A program made the position numbers and the translations under genes. From Anarhynchus alexandrinus (lineage: Eukaryota > Chordata > Aves > Charadriiformes > Charadriidae), in the NCBI GenBank assembly GCA_008711295.1, contig VUYV01000004.1, positions 6,844,577-6,908,576 on the forward strand: a DNA stretch of 64,000 nt, given 5' to 3'. Below, in pieces: positions 49,201 through 62,694 of the stretch (its first letter is position 1; each line of letters begins with the position of its first letter). Under the pieces are notes generated by a model that saw only the letters and a list, made by a program, of their open reading frames with translations, was not told the origin of the DNA and did not search any database.

Positions 49201-52200
49201 GGTGAGAGCCCTTCTCCTCCTTGGGGTGCCCCTAGCACCTGGCTCCAAGCCCCCTGCATGTCCCCTTGCCTGGGGATAGCAATGTTGGACATAAAGGAAG
49301 CTGCCCCAGACTCAAAGCTTCTCTCTATACCTTCCAGACGTCTTCTTTCAGAACCAAAGGCCCCTTTGCAGTTCCTTGGAGCTGCAAAGCTCTTGGGGCA
49401 GAGCCAGGGACTGCCCTTCAGCTGCTGGAGCTCCAGGAGTCTTCAGCCCTCTGGAAGAAGGACTCTAAATAAACACTGCTAATTTGGAGAAGGCAGGGGC
49501 TGGAGGAGTGCCTCTTCCCAATCCCCTGCTCAAAATGAGGATGCTGATGCTCACTCCTCTGTGCTGTCTGCCAGCCCTGTGCAGGCTGCAGGCCGCAGGA
49601 CCTGTCAGTCCTCCTCCAGTTCCTTGTCAGCAGGTTGGTCCATCACTCAGCCTTCAGCACCCTGCCACCTTCCTCAAGCTGCATGATTTCACACCCGCAA
49701 AACTGCTCCCAGCAAAATATTTGAACAGCTCTTTCTCAAAACACCAGGAGATTAATATGAGGCACCTGCAGTGCTGTGGAGACATCTCTCCTAGCACAAG
49801 GAGATGAGGAAGGTGCAGCAAGTCCCACACTACTAGTAGGTGCCTCTTTATTTTCCCAAGCAGCTATGGCCAGGGCATACCTCCCAGCTGCCACTTGGGA
49901 GATCTTAATGTTGTGTAAATACATCAGCTGGATTGGACCTGTTCCCCAGTCTGTGAGCTTGACACTCTGTCTTTATAGGTTCAGATGGGATCAGTCCCCA
50001 GTAGGTGATGGAAGAGCTCTTTCCGCCCAGCTGCTCTGTGCAATCCCCACCGTGGCCCATGCAAAGTGCTGTGTTACGCGCGCATGCCTGTCTGCGGCCA
50101 CTCTCTCTCTCTTCCAGTTCTTCACTCCCTCCTTCTGTCTATTCCTTTCTGAAGGTGTTGATGTTGGATCAAGAAACACTTCTGATCAGCTTGTAATAAA
50201 TGAAGCACAGTATTTTAGCTCCAAGAAACTTTAGAGAGACTCACGCAAGGCTAGAATTTGGCTTTCATTCTGAAACCCAGGCTGCAGAAAAAAACCCTTT
50301 GAGATCGCTTTACTATTACCTGGGTTACTTCTTCCCACCCTTTGGCAGGAGGCTACAGCGCCAGAAAGTGTCAATTTACTCATGCTGTTGGGCCAAGAAC
50401 ATCCCTGGTACAAATTTATTGCTCTTAATAGGGCTGGGCCTTTAATTCCTAGCGCATACTTGTGAAGAATTTTGGCTTGTCACTGAGGAGTAGGAATTAT
50501 TTTCCTCTCTACAGGTAGAGGCAGGTCCTCCTTTGGCTGAGGGCTCTGCACATCCTGAGAGGAGCATTACTGCAGTGCTCCCATAAAGGGGATTTGAAAA
50601 CCCCATAAGCACCTGCCTGTGCTGAAAGCCAGAAGCAGAGTGGCTGCTGTTTAGCACATGGGATTTTTTTTTTCTTATTCCTTCCCCCTTTTTTATGGCT
50701 CTGCTACTAGTTAAAGTGCTACTGTGGGATCAATCTGCTCCCAGTCCCCTGGGGAATTAGACAATGGAGTAAAGGTCTCTTAGAACGAAGACAGGGCACT
50801 TTTGCCATTAAAGTCACTAACAGCTGAAGCTAGGACTAAGGTTTCACAGCAGATTTTATGACTTCTTCCCATTTGTAAAGGGATCTGGTTTAAATGCTGG
50901 TCAGGCTCAGCTTGCTGGGGTTTCTGCCATGCTTCTCTGCACACAGCGCTGATATTCTCACTGCTGCAAAAGCTGCTGCTGGTGGCTCCCAGTCACTAAT
51001 TGGGGAAGTGGCCACTAATAATGGCAGCCCATTAAATGTTATTCCCTGAGAGGGGCTTGCTGGCAACTGTGAGGAATCTGCCTCCTGCATTCCGGCTAAC
51101 TCAGTGTCTATAGGACAAACCTGGGCTGAACACAGATCTTTTCAGATCACAAAAACACCTGCCCCACATGTAGCAAAAATCAGTCTGAATGAAAGCAAAG
51201 AGAAGAGATGAGCACACTGCCGGCGTGTGCCAAAAATCCCACCAGCCTGTGGGTGTATCACCTGCCACCCACTACAGTGTCCCTGGCAGTGCAGTCTGGG
51301 AGAGATGAAGAGATGTCTCTGAGCAAATGCCCTTCTGTAACCCAGACAGCAGCAGCTCTGCTCGCAGCTCTAAGATAACACCCCAAAGGCTGAGCCCCAA
51401 ACAGTCTCCCTGAGAGCACAAACAACAGTGACTACTGAGGGATGCCCTTCCCCCAGCTACATCTGGCTACAGCTTCTCCTTTACAGGCACGACCAACTGT
51501 GGAGACTGTGTGGCTTCAAACGGCAGCAAAGGGCTCTGTTATTGCAATCCCCTTCTGTAAGGGTGTCTCTGCACCCAGCTTGGCTGCAGAAGCAGTTGTA
51601 CACCACCACTAAACCTGATCCCAGTTTGCAGTAGATTCCCCTTTTGAGATTTTCCCAATAACAACAGTAACTTCCTCCTTCCCTGGGGGTTGTTACCCTG
51701 TGAAACCACCAGCAGCAGCCCACAGTGGCTTGCAAAGTCAGGTGAAAAAAGCGATTTTGTTCCAGTTATTCACACTACTGAAATGTGAACAAGAGATGCA
51801 GATAATCCGCCATTGCTTTTCTTCTGCAAGGAACAAAAACCAGTCTCAAAAACCAGTCTCTGTGATCAAAAATCCTCTTTGGATTTCAGCTAATGGGTGC
51901 CCCGGCTTCATCAGATCTACAAAGGAGGATTTGTGACGGTTGGAAAAGCCCAAGAAAGAACATACGGGAAAATGAAAAATTACAAAAATTCAAATGTCTG
52001 CCTTCACCTCCCTATCAAACTCCTTTGGACTCAGTCTTTATGGAACATTTGTAGGTAAGTGTAATAAAAAGGGTCACTATTCTTACAAAAGGAAATGATG
52101 CTTACATCCTATCATCCCAGAATGGGGCTTGACAGTTCTGTCTCTTTCTCTACAAATCCATTTCTGCTTTCTGTGCCTTTGTGTGTCTCATGATGTTTTG

Positions 52201-52408
52201 TGCACATCTGAGAGTCTGCGCAGACACTCAGCAAGCCATTTGCCTGAGGCCTTCATTTCATGGATGCTACGTGAACTGGTCTCCAGACAGATAAGGTTGC
52301 AGAGGTTAAATAGCTGGTTACAGTACATGAAGTTTATATCCACTGTGCCTAGATGAAGCTTTTCCCTTGTTTTAAGTGCCCTTTTTTCTCTTTATGAGGA
52401 AGAGAAAG
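46216..52408. other. Unique non-coding DNA
   Basis: No exon or datable repeat was recognised. Frames up to 170 codons (46964-47476 minus), 152 codons (49776-50234 plus) and 149 codons (48450-48899 minus) are present, each without a recognisable domain or a full set of splice sites. A GTAAGT donor-like site at 52051 follows a stop-containing stretch. Composition is intermediate. Confidence 0.58.
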
Positions 52409-53577
52409 ATCATAGAATCATAGAATGGTTTAGGTTGGAAGGGACCTTGAAGATCATTGAGTTCCAATCCCCCTACCATAGGCAGGGACACCTCCCACTA
52501 GACCAGGCTGCCCAAGGCCACGTCCAGCCTGGCCTTGAACACCTCCAGGGATGAGGCCTCAACAACTTCTCTGGGCAACCTGTTCCAGTGCCTTACCACC
52601 CCTAAAGTGAAAAACTTCTTCCTAATGTTTAATCTAAACCTGCCCTCTTCCAGTTTAAAGCCATTCCCCTTTGTCCTATCACTACATGCCCTAGTAAAAA
52701 ATCCTTCCCCAGCTCTTCTGTAGGCCCCCTTTAGGTACTGGAAGGCCGCAATAAGGTCTCCCCAGAGCCTTCTCTTCTCCAGGCTGAACAGCCCCAACTC
52801 TTTCAGCCTCTCCTCATAGCAGAGGTGCTCCAGCCCTCGGATCATCCTTGTGGCCCTCCTCTGGACACGCTCCAGCAGGTTCATGTCCTTCTTATGTTGG
52901 GGACTCCAGAGCTGGGTGCAGTACTCCAGGTGGGGTCTCACGAGAGTGGAGTAGAGGGGCAGAATCACCTCCTTTGACCTGCTGGCCACACTTCTGATGC
53001 AGCCCAGGATACGGTTGGCCTTCTGGGCTGTGATCGCACATTGCTGGCTCATGTTGAGCTTCTTGTCAATCAGCACACCCAGGTCCTTCTCCTCAGGGCT
53101 GCTCTCCAGCCATTCCCCGCTGAGCCTGTATTTGTGCTTGGGATTGCCCCAACCCAGATGTAAGACCTTGCACTTGGCCTTGTTGAACTTCATGAGGTTG
53201 GCTTGGGCCCACCTCTTCGGCCTGTCCAGGGCCCTCTGGATGGCATCCCTCCCCTCCAGCGTGTCTACCTCACCAAACAGCTTGGTATCATCGGCAAACT
53301 TGCTGAGGGTGCACTCAACCCCACTGTCCATGTCGCCGACAAAGATGTTGAACAGTACAGGTCCTAGTACCGACCCCTGAGGAATGCCACTCGCCACTGG
53401 TCTCCACTTGGACATCGAGCCATTGACCGCATCTCTTTGAGTGCGACCATCCGGCCAGTTCTTTATCCACCGAGTGGTCCATTTGTCGAATCCATGTCTC
53501 TCCAATCTAGAGACCAAGATATCATGTGGGACAGTGTCAAACGCTTTGTACAAGTCCAGGCAGATGACATTGGTTGC
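52409..53577 (-). mobile_element. Young 5'-truncated CR1 LINE
   Basis: On the plus strand the copy begins with CATAGAATCATAGAATGG (the reversed ATTCTATG tail) and TTTAGGTTGGAAGGGACC (reversed CR1 3' end). It continues without a break into the ORF2 frame. It ends near 53577, where homology stops inside motif A of the reverse transcriptase, just after an in-frame TGA that belongs to flanking DNA. This is the usual 5' truncation of target-primed reverse transcription. No target-site duplication is evident, as is common for CR1. An unbroken frame over more than 1 kb points to a recent insertion compared with the 37.3-kb copy. Confidence 0.97.
52498..53577 (-). pseudogene. CR1 ORF2 fragment: reverse transcriptase C-terminal part
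   Basis: The full-length CR1 ORF2 product carries an N-terminal endonuclease and a reverse transcriptase that copies the element's RNA at a nicked target. Here only the part from RT motif A onward survives: 359 codons open without a stop or frameshift. Visible motifs are [10 protein letters not shown] (motif A, catalytic Asp at about residue 8), SGIPQGS (motif B, about 63-69) and FADD (motif C, about 94-97, both Asp kept). The conserved CR1 C-terminal region follows ([32 protein letters not shown]) and ends ALGSLV-stop. There is no ATG at the start and no endonuclease or ORF1, so it should not yield an active protein on its own. Plus-strand frames inside it are shadows. Confidence 0.95.
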
Positions 53578-56500
53578 TCAAGATGACTGCACCCACATCC
53601 TAGCTTTACAATACAATTCTAGTTTAATGGTAATAACACACAAAATCCTTCCTCCTTTACAGTCAAACACCTGCACTTCCCTTCTGTAGCAGTGGGAGAT
53701 GCTACTCAGCATGCAAGGGAGACTTGGCACCTGTGCTTCAACAATCTGTTTGGCCTAACACACTGCCACTTCCCTAACTGCTTTCCTTCCATACTGATTC
53801 CAAATTAGGATTTTCTTAAATGCAGCTTCTCTAAGGATAATATTAATTACATTATGGAATTTGAATATTTGATTAAAATTATTATTAGAACATGATTTTA
53901 TTTTCTGGTTCATCAGATGCAAAATTGTAGAAACATCGTGAATGACGAAAAGATAACAGAGCTTCCACGACTTCTGTGGAAGTAGGGATTTGGGGTAAGA
54001 GACTCAATCACTGTGCCACAAGGGAAAGGCAGGCAGTACTCAGCTGATGTCCAGCGCCTGGCAGCCACCTGCCCACTCTCCCAGGCTGACCGCAGCCCCA
54101 CTGAGGCTCATGGAGGACACAGGGAGAGCTGCAACTATTACAGTGTATTTGTGCGAGCGTTAGAGGACAAACCCACAAATCTGAAGCAAGAGGGGTTCCT
54201 TAGTTCTGCTACTCATAGAATAATTGGCTAGTGGGTTTTTTGCTGTTGATAATGTGATCAGAACTCAATCACATTTTTCTTCCCTGTTTTCTTCACTGTT
54301 TGAAAATCCTTCACTGCATTTTCTTTCATATTTTATCCCCAATGGAATGAGCCTGTAGAACTGTAACTTGGAAAGGAGTGAATGTCTCTTACAAAGTGAA
54401 CTGCGTTTCAAAACTGATCTTGTCTTTGTACATTTGGAATAATTAACATGTCACTTTCAAAATCTAAGGTCAGGTATCCTGGGATTTTCTGTTGCAGGGT
54501 GCAGTGCAACAGAATGCAAGGTGCATTAGGTTCATCTCATGAATTGGTGCAAAGCTGGACAACAGAACACAAGTAACACAAACAACTTTCATCCTAGAAA
54601 ACTCTACTTCTCTATTGTTCTCAAGAGAGAACTGAATATGCTGTCACAGTCTTTGTTAGCCAAGGAAGCACACAGATCTCCCAAGCACCCTTCAGCATTG
54701 AACTCCCTCTTTAAGCTACCAGACCTCTGAACCTTTGCCTCAAAGGCACTCACTGAGCACAAGAGTAAATATATGATGCTTTATCTACAGCCTCAATTAG
54801 TTAGATGGGATAAAGAACAGCTTTGGGATGAGATAAGGGTAATAAACCTGATAGCTGACAACACAAAAGGGTAGCAGGGCTGCCATACTTTCTAACTTCT
54901 GCAATATTAGTTCTGTAAATGTTTCTAACATATTAATGATTGCAGTCAAACCCACCCATGCTCTGAGCTCTGATCAACATGAACTACACTCAGCCATCAA
55001 AGCAGAAAAGACCAGGCAGCTCTCTCCTTCCCCTTTTTATTTCTAAGCACATTTCTGTTTTTTAACAGAACATGAATAAAAATGAACTGAGCAACACACT
55101 TCAACTTGAGGTATTTGCAACTCAACCAGAAGTAAGGGGTAACAGAAAACTACAGTTCTCCTGGGATTTCTAACCCAGTTTGAAGACCCAGGAGACACAG
55201 AGAAAAGGGATGGGTCAGACAAGTTTAGCATTTATTTCAATGATTTCCAGCCTTTTGCTCTGTATTGATAATAATTTACCTCTATCCAAGTGATTATAGT
55301 TAGAGAATTTTAGCATATATCAGCACTCTCATGTAAGTCCATACTGCTTGTTTGCTGAAAATATAGCACAGTTATTTTCTTTTTGTTTACTCTCTTTTCT
55401 TTAAATAGTTATGAGGTATTTAGGCAAGGATCTAAAGCCAAACTTTGGAAAAAGAGATAGATTATGTGAAATGCAGCATGTTGGAAAACCTGTGGTAGTT
55501 AAGTGGTTGCCTTGGAGACACATGCTCAGAAGATAAAGGAGCTTAAAGTTAGAAAGTTCATGGAAGCTGTAGAATGAATTTTTTTCATCTGAGTCTTTTG
55601 CCTGTGTGTGTATGTGTGTCCTTTTCTGTTGGAGCTGGAGGAACTGTTCCAAGATGTGACCTCCACTCTGACACGAGACAAATTTTTCATTATTTTCAAA
55701 GAGCAGAAGAAACAATTTTTCTTAAAAATGGACAACAGAACCTGTAACAGCGTCAGTACAGACTGACCACCTAACTGGGTCAGCTCACCGGGGAAAATGG
55801 CTTTGAATTTTTCCCACATAGCAAACTACTGATAGGACAATCCACAAGAGATGTGGAGAACAGGAGACAAAACTCTGAAAACCTCAGCTGTGTATGCCTG
55901 CAAGGTTGGGCCAGAAATCCCTTTGGAAATAGATTCTGCTAGGAGTCTCCAGTATTTTCCTACTGTTCCTCTGTTCAGGACAGAGGGCCCATGAAAGAAC
56001 CTCTTGAGACTTATGCTTCGAGTCCTACCACAGTGAACAAGGGTTGGAAGAAGATGGGAAGTAAACTTTTATTTTCAAACTTGAAGGCAGGTTTGGTTCC
56101 TTCTCCTTTGGCTTGAGCCTCTGTAGCTCAAGTGAAGAGGAAAAGCTCTGGCTTTACTAAAAGAAAATTATTATTTAAGAGGGTTATCAATATACAGATG
56201 GTTGTCTATCAAAATACAAGGTCATAGCTCCTTGTTCTAAAGCCATGGAGACATATGTTAGAAAGTCAGTAGACGATGATGTGAACATGGGACAGAAATA
56301 AAAAAATTAGTGTATCCCTTATTTTCTGTGGCAGCATTTCTTTCTCCTCAGTTTTCACTGTGGAATACCTGTTGGTCAGGAACAAGAACAAAATCACTCC
56401 TACCAGACAAAAAAAGGAAGAAGCTGAAGGCCTGGAAGGCTTCACTCTGGGCTGGGCCTGGATGGCTCTGCCAGACATAAAGGGCAGCAGCAATGAAAAA

Positions 56501-57045
56501 CAAATGGAGACATCCTTATGGTATGCCTTCTTTCCACTGCCAGATTTAAATATGACACTGATGTAATTACATAAGCAGTCATTGCAAGGGGGTGTAAGGC
56601 TCAACTGATGTTGTGAGTGAGTTGAATTTCTTTGATGCAAAGTGTTCTGATTATTATTATGGCTGGGAAAGGGGTTGTTTAAGAAATTAGGTTTGGAGGA
56701 GAACCACATTTGTCCAGAAAGTGGGCTGTGAATCTTACGAAAAAGGTATGATTTGTGAGACCTCATTGCCTCTGGCCAGTAGGTGCTTCTGAGGGGATCC
56801 AGAAAGGAAGGAGACAGGTCTCAGAGGCCTGACAATCTTATATTTCAGACTTCTAGTGAGATGAGCGAGGCTAGATGCAGTGGAGATCCAGAATCTGTCC
56901 CAAGAAATTGAGTTCTGCAAGTAGTTTCCTTCCTTTCATCAAATGCATACAGCAAGAATGTCACTTCCTTCCTGCTGTGACCTGTTTTCTATCAGATTTC
57001 ATAGAGAAGGTCTTTGGAAGCTTCTGTACTTGATGGTTGATTACT
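53578..57045. other. Unique AT-rich non-coding DNA
   Basis: No exon or repeat family was recognised. The longest frame is 166 codons, minus strand, 56266-56766, without a domain. A short (GT)n-like run lies at 55603-55619. The DNA around 53.8-54.5 and 54.8-55.5 kb is strongly AT-rich with few frames. Confidence 0.6.
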
Positions 57046-57070
57046 CATTTCATTTCATTTCATTTCATTA
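57046..57070 (+). repeat. (CATTT)n microsatellite, about 5 units
   Basis: CATTT repeats four times exactly, with a fifth imperfect unit (CATTA). It is short and probably stable. Confidence 0.9.
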
Positions 57071-58219
57071 AGTTAAGAATACTTCATAAAATGAAGAAAA
57101 TACCATTACCAGATACTCTGTGGTGGCCCTGATGGAGCTACACAGTCCCAGGCAGCTAGTGCCATCATGTCTTCCTCCACCATGCCAGGAAATTCTCTCT
57201 AGGGCCAGGTGGGTACGTCCCAGGAGAAATGATTCTTCCAGGGGCTCACTAGTTTGGTGACTTGTTCCTACTCGCCATCTTGTCCTTATTTGTGCTAGTG
57301 CAGAAAGTAAGGAATTTTTAAATGACTCATGAGATAATCTAATCTGAGGAGCAACCTTGACTGAATTTGGACTGTCCTACTGACCATTTTCAGCCATCTC
57401 CTCCATGAAAAGTGTTTTTCTTGGTAACGATCCCTCTGTGCTCTGCAACAGCTGTATCTCAGAGCACTGGCTATGCACTGGACCACGGCATGTTCTCGTC
57501 TGTAAATATATGTGAGGAAGCAAAAGAATTGCAAGGCAGGAAATGGCCACTTGGCCCAATGAGCCTGGCCCTTTAAGTTTATCTCAAACGCACCTCCTTG
57601 CTTTGTCTTTGCATCTGCAAATCTCCTTTCTCCTCATAAAAATGTCTAGCTGTCTCTTAAACCCATTCAAAGTATTTGCTTAAGTAACCTAACTTGGCAG
57701 CGACACTATAGTGTTTGGGCTGGCCTGAGTGACATAATGCTGCTAGAATCCCCTGTTTATTTTTCATGTTGCCTGCAATCCTGCCATGCTGGGCTGGGCT
57801 GTAGCAGATAAACAAGTCCTGTTCAGCCCACAGGAACCATCCTCGGAAAACCTCGGGCTACCAGAAGTGGCAGTGCTGACTCAGCATCCAAAACACTCCT
57901 CATGAAATAAGTCTGGAGCCAGCCCCTCTGGAGCTCGGGTAATGATGCTTGTGGAAGAGCCATCTCTGAGCAGACTTCCGGATTGGCTTTAGCCTGTTTT
58001 CAAGGACAGATGGGGAGAGTTTCTGCCACTCTCCCATCTTAACTTCTCTTTACTAAGTATATTGAGGAATCTCTAGTTCTCATTTGGCAGGTAGATAATT
58101 TTAAGCTGTTAAATGATAAACAGTTAACAGTTAAATAGTAAAGATTTTGTGACAATTAGGTGACTTTCATGCTCCTTATAACTTTTCTTAGGATAGACAT
58201 CCACCTGCTTGTTCTAACC
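57071..58219. other. Unique non-coding DNA
   Basis: No gene was recognised. The text near 57590-57690 (CTTAAACCCATTCAAAG and similar) vaguely resembles decayed LINE 3' ends but could not be assigned. Confidence 0.5.
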
Positions 58220-58285
58220 TTAAACTAGCACTGCCATTTGGGTCATTTACCATGGTTCCATCCTTCCTGGTGAAACTCCAGCTTC
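58220..58285 (-). repeat. Possible old CR1 3'-end fragment, reverse orientation
   Basis: TCTAACCTTAAACTAGCACTGCCA resembles the reversed CR1 3' region (CCAACCATTAACCTAGCACTGCCA). The ACCATGGTTCCATCC that follows fits the next CR1 words. It is short and diverged, and no ATTCYRTG tail is visible on the left. Confidence 0.35.
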
Positions 58286-61200
58286 ACCCATCTGCTCAAA
58301 CCTAGAGTAACTCTGCCTCCCACTGGAGTTTACAGTGGATAATTTATTTCCCTATATCTATTCTTGATTGCTCTTATTGATACTGCTGAACACACACTAC
58401 CCCAAGAAGATGAATTCCGATGATGCAGCTGATGCAGTGTATTTATACCTATCAACCCCACCCTGTGCTTTTCATCCATTTTTGCTTGGCAGCTCCCCCA
58501 GTTCTCTCTGTGGGACTGTACACCCGATAGCACAGTGAACTGAAGCCAGCAAGCTTGTCATTAGGTTTTCCTAGCTACCTTTCCTGAGTCCTGGGGAAGA
58601 CCTCAGGCTGAAAATCACAATTGAGGAGAAAACTTTCAGAGGATGTAGAACCTCATCCATATTCACCATTACATATGTACCAATGGTTATGCATAATGTC
58701 TAAAGCCTTAAAGTCACTAAAATAAATACTTCAATATCCAGCCTTTTGTCTTTTGTTGCAATTCATACTCTTGAGCACACTGCGAACCGCCAGCATTGTT
58801 CCCCTCTATTAGCTGCCTGAGTGTTTGTCAGCTGAACTGCAGCAGGGGGGAGTCAGGAATAAAAACCTCCAACCATAACCTTTCCATATATACTATATTC
58901 TTAAATTACTAAATAATCCTACATGTTCTTATAAATGTGGCCTCACTAAGGCAAAGTGATCATTGATATGAAAACTTATCTGGAATATTAGGACTCCTTC
59001 AGTTCTGGTTATTTTCAAGACCATCACAGACCCTCTAAACGGTTGGCACATGGAAAAATCCCTTTGCTCTTGATATAAATCCCATGCTCATAAACATTTG
59101 AAAATGCTATTATTCCAGTTTTGCAAATAAGGACAGACCTTTAAAGCATGTGAAAACAGAACCAGTTTTTGAATGAGCCTTTTAGCCCCCCTCTAATCAC
59201 TTTTTATAGCATTTTAAATGACAGGGTTCCTGATGTAGCCCTTCTACATCACTAAAAGACTATTGCTATCCTATTTTTTGTCTGTTTCATGTATTTTGAG
59301 CATTGCTGATGCATTTTATATCTAATGTCACTATCCATCTACAAGCAGGTGCCAATCTGTTTTTTCATTTTGTTCTTGGGCACACCCATGCCTTGTAAGA
59401 GAGGAGACCAGATCTGATCTCCCTGGAAAGCTTAGTTCTAGCTCATTTCATTCGATCCATAATAAAACCTACTTTCTATTTTCCCATCTGACTCCTTCTA
59501 GTGGGTAAGCCCCCTGTGTGTACTAGGTCACACTTCTTCATTTACTTCATCACCAGTCTGCGTACAGAATATTCTATATTCAGAGAGATGCAGGCAATGC
59601 TGCAAAACACATTTCCCTGTTGAAGAGTAAATCCCAATTTGTGAAAGCCTGGATGAGTATTTGCCATAGCCTCAAGCCATTTCCCAGAAACTGCCTTTCA
59701 TTCCACCCTGCATTTGGATTCCACATTCACTTTGCCCAGCCTCTTCCCCAGCCTGGCAAACAGCTAAAATTCACTCAACAGCTTGATATCAATTAATGCT
59801 ATATAATGCTATAAGTCTAAACCTCATTTAACTGTGCATAGGGGGATATGAAGGCTCCAAGAAAACTAACAATACATAGCTGCTAGTCCTAAGAGTCCCT
59901 CTCCGCACTGCCCCAAGCAACCACAGCCTCACCCTCCCCACACATCTTTCCCACAGTTAGAGAGCTGCAGCTGGTGCCACCCTTTATACACAGCCCAGCC
60001 ATCCCAGGATGCGTTGCTGCTCCCCTGTGTGCAGCTGTAGCTGCTAAGCCAACGGGCACCCAACTGAGGCTCATACACTCATTTAGCTCATTAGACTCAG
60101 ACAGCTGTAGATTACACAGAGAAAAACAAGAGAGACAAACCTACTAGAGGAAACTGAAGAGAAGGCCCCAAGGATGGCTGTGTTGTAGTATTGCTTCTCC
60201 TGTTTCCACACCACCATTTTTGGCTTGCTCCTCTGTGTCTAAGCGTTTCTAAGCAGAAATCTGATCTGCACATTTGGGTTCAAAATGGGCCAAGTTCCTG
60301 CTATAGCACTGCATGTGTTTGGTATCCAGATCTGCATGGGAAGGAAGCTGCCTTCCACAGCAGGGGATCTGAATACCTCTAGTGGATTTAAACATCTTGG
60401 CCTTTGTCATGGAGACCTGACCATGGCTTCACATCCTGCACAACCCAACTGCAATGTGCTAAAAGCAAGGGGGAGACTGGGAGAAGGGAATAGCCTTCAT
60501 ATAAGAGCTGGAAAATAAGAGAGGCAGACCATGCCTGGTTGGTACGTGTTTTTTTCCACTGATGATGGCAGATAAATTACTGCCCTCCCTCACGTCCCCA
60601 CGGCAGGTGTGTACAGAGCAGCTGCTCTTTGGGCTCTGTTGCCCCGTAATGGCACGTGTATGTTCTACCTACACCCGTGTCACAGCTGCTGTGAAATAAA
60701 TCTCTCAACTCACTGGAAGGTGGATTCCCCCATCATGTCATGGGGAGAGGTATTTTCACGGGGAGAGGAATGAGAGGATGGGAGGAAACAGGGCTTTGCA
60801 GCAAGAAATGGGCAGAACAATATTCAAAGTCACAGTCCTGTCTTGCTATCCAGATGTTTCTAGAGACACCAAACCAGTGCATACCGAAGTCAGGGCTTCT
60901 CATTCCCACCAGACAGGCACTGCATGAGGAAAGGATATGTGCACTGTTTAACCTCATTTATTCCTTAGCAACCGAAAGCTCCCTGTATTTTCCCATCTTG
61001 GGGGCTTATGTGTGGATCCCCATTCAGTGACATTCTCCCACCATGAATGATTAAGGAATCTGAATCTTTAAAAATTGCCAGATCCCATTTCTATTCCTAA
61101 ATACAGCCCTATAGAGAGAGATAAGCCTAGGAGGCCAAGGGATTTTAGTTAATGAACCCTTTTTATGGGGCCAAGAAGCAGTGCAATGAAAAGGAGGTCT

Positions 61201-62474
61201 AAGACCATTTCTCTCCTCCGTGCCTGTGCTTTGCAGAGATTTATGCAAACATTTTTCATGTTTTACCTGGCTCTGCTGTGTTCACTAGGAAAGCAAACTA
61301 GGTTCTTGCCCTGGGACACACAGCCATGTGTCAGGTCTTGGAAGATATGTTCAACACTGGCCAGTGCTACTGGGAAGAGAGGATTAACATCTTAATCCCT
61401 GGGTGTAGCTGTGCCAGCAGTGACATCCTAGCCACGACAAGGCAGTGAGCAACTACCTCAAGGTAGAATCAAATGCAAGGTTAGTTTGAACAGGCTCCTC
61501 CTAAGAGAGCTGCCCATTGCCTTGTCTTCCCATTTTGGGAATGAATGGGATTTTGCCTCTCATTCATTAGTAACATACTTTTATACTAATGAGGGCAGAG
61601 TGTGGAGGGTTAACTGTTTAGCAAGGTCAGTGCTGTGCAGGACTTTCCTACCTAATAGAGCTCTTGAGAACAGGTTTATTTGAGTGGTTTACTTCATCTA
61701 CCTGCAATATTTTCCTTCCTGCGCAGGGCTGAATGTACCTATTTAAATTAATGCTTAGGACTGACTTAATGATCAGTCCACTACAAAAATGGTAATCAGT
61801 TTCACTGTCTCATTGTCTGTATTTTCCTGTGGGAGGAGGCGGGATTACAAACCCCAGGGCAGGAGAAAACAGCCATGGAACACTGAATGTCCTTAGCAGT
61901 GCTGCTTGACCTTAGAGCCTGCAGGCTTAGGGAAAGGGGAATGTAACCAGCAGAGCCAGCAGCTGGAATTCAACTGCCCCAGCAGGAACTGGAAACAAAC
62001 GAACAGACTAACTGAAATATACCTTCCCCCTGATCTCTCTGAATCAACACCATGCTATTTACAGTAGTGTATAATAATATTGAATCAAGATTTGCATGGG
62101 ACAATTTCTATTCCACAGCACAAGATAACTTTCCAATAACTTTTTTTAACAGAGATGCAAAAACATTTACTTTAATGATAATGAAAATAAAGTCAGTAAA
62201 ATCCCTTTGTCCTGTCGTTTCAATCAGATAAACCATATCTACCAACTGTTAGAAGGAGGATTAACTTGGGTTGACATTTTTTTTTAATGTACGATGAGAA
62301 AAGCCCTGAGGCCAAAACATTTACAGGCCAGGTTTTAGTGTATGTTGATCTAATAGTTTCTCTGAAGAAAATGTCTTTAGACCTGGCAGGTGTGTATTGG
62401 TTTTCATTACTTCAAGTGTCTACTAGCAGAGTTTTAATTAACGGGGTTGTACGCAAAATATTTCTAGAGTTGTA
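58286..62474. other. Unique AT-rich non-coding DNA
   Basis: No exon or classifiable repeat was seen. Frames over 60 codons are sparse from 58.6 to 59.8 kb; those at 60.2-61.7 kb are at most 96 codons and overlap on both strands. A weak SINE-like phrase near 59108-59160 (CCAGTTTTGCAAATAAGGAC) is too short to call. Confidence 0.6.
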
Positions 62475-62540
62475 AGAGTGAGGAACTCGGGAGCAGAACT
62501 CGTGGGTTCTCCTTCCAGTTGCTGAACAGGCCATGGTATA
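62475..62540 (+). repeat. tRNA-derived SINE fragment, forward orientation
   Basis: GGAACTCGGGAGCAGAACTCGTGGGTTCTCCTTCCAGTTGCTGAAC resembles the middle of sauropsid and MIR-like tRNA SINEs (GGACTCGGGAGTCAGGACTCCTGGGTTCTATTCCCAGCTCTG). The B box is GGGTTCTCCTTCC. Only this part is legible. Confidence 0.5.
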
Positions 62541-62694
62541 CAGGACTGTAGTAGTCTTGCCTGACTATCCCATGGCCCTCAAGTTGGTGGGACAAGATCT
62601 CCTCTGATATCCAAGTGTTCCTCTGATGTATTATTTGCAAGACTCTAGTCCTGCTCTGTCAGGTACTGCAGAAACTGTCTCTGCTATGGACTAA

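Noticed and set aside
52535..53380. Plus-strand frames of 62 and 127 codons inside the CR1
   Set aside because: They are antisense shadows of the CR1 reverse-transcriptase frame.
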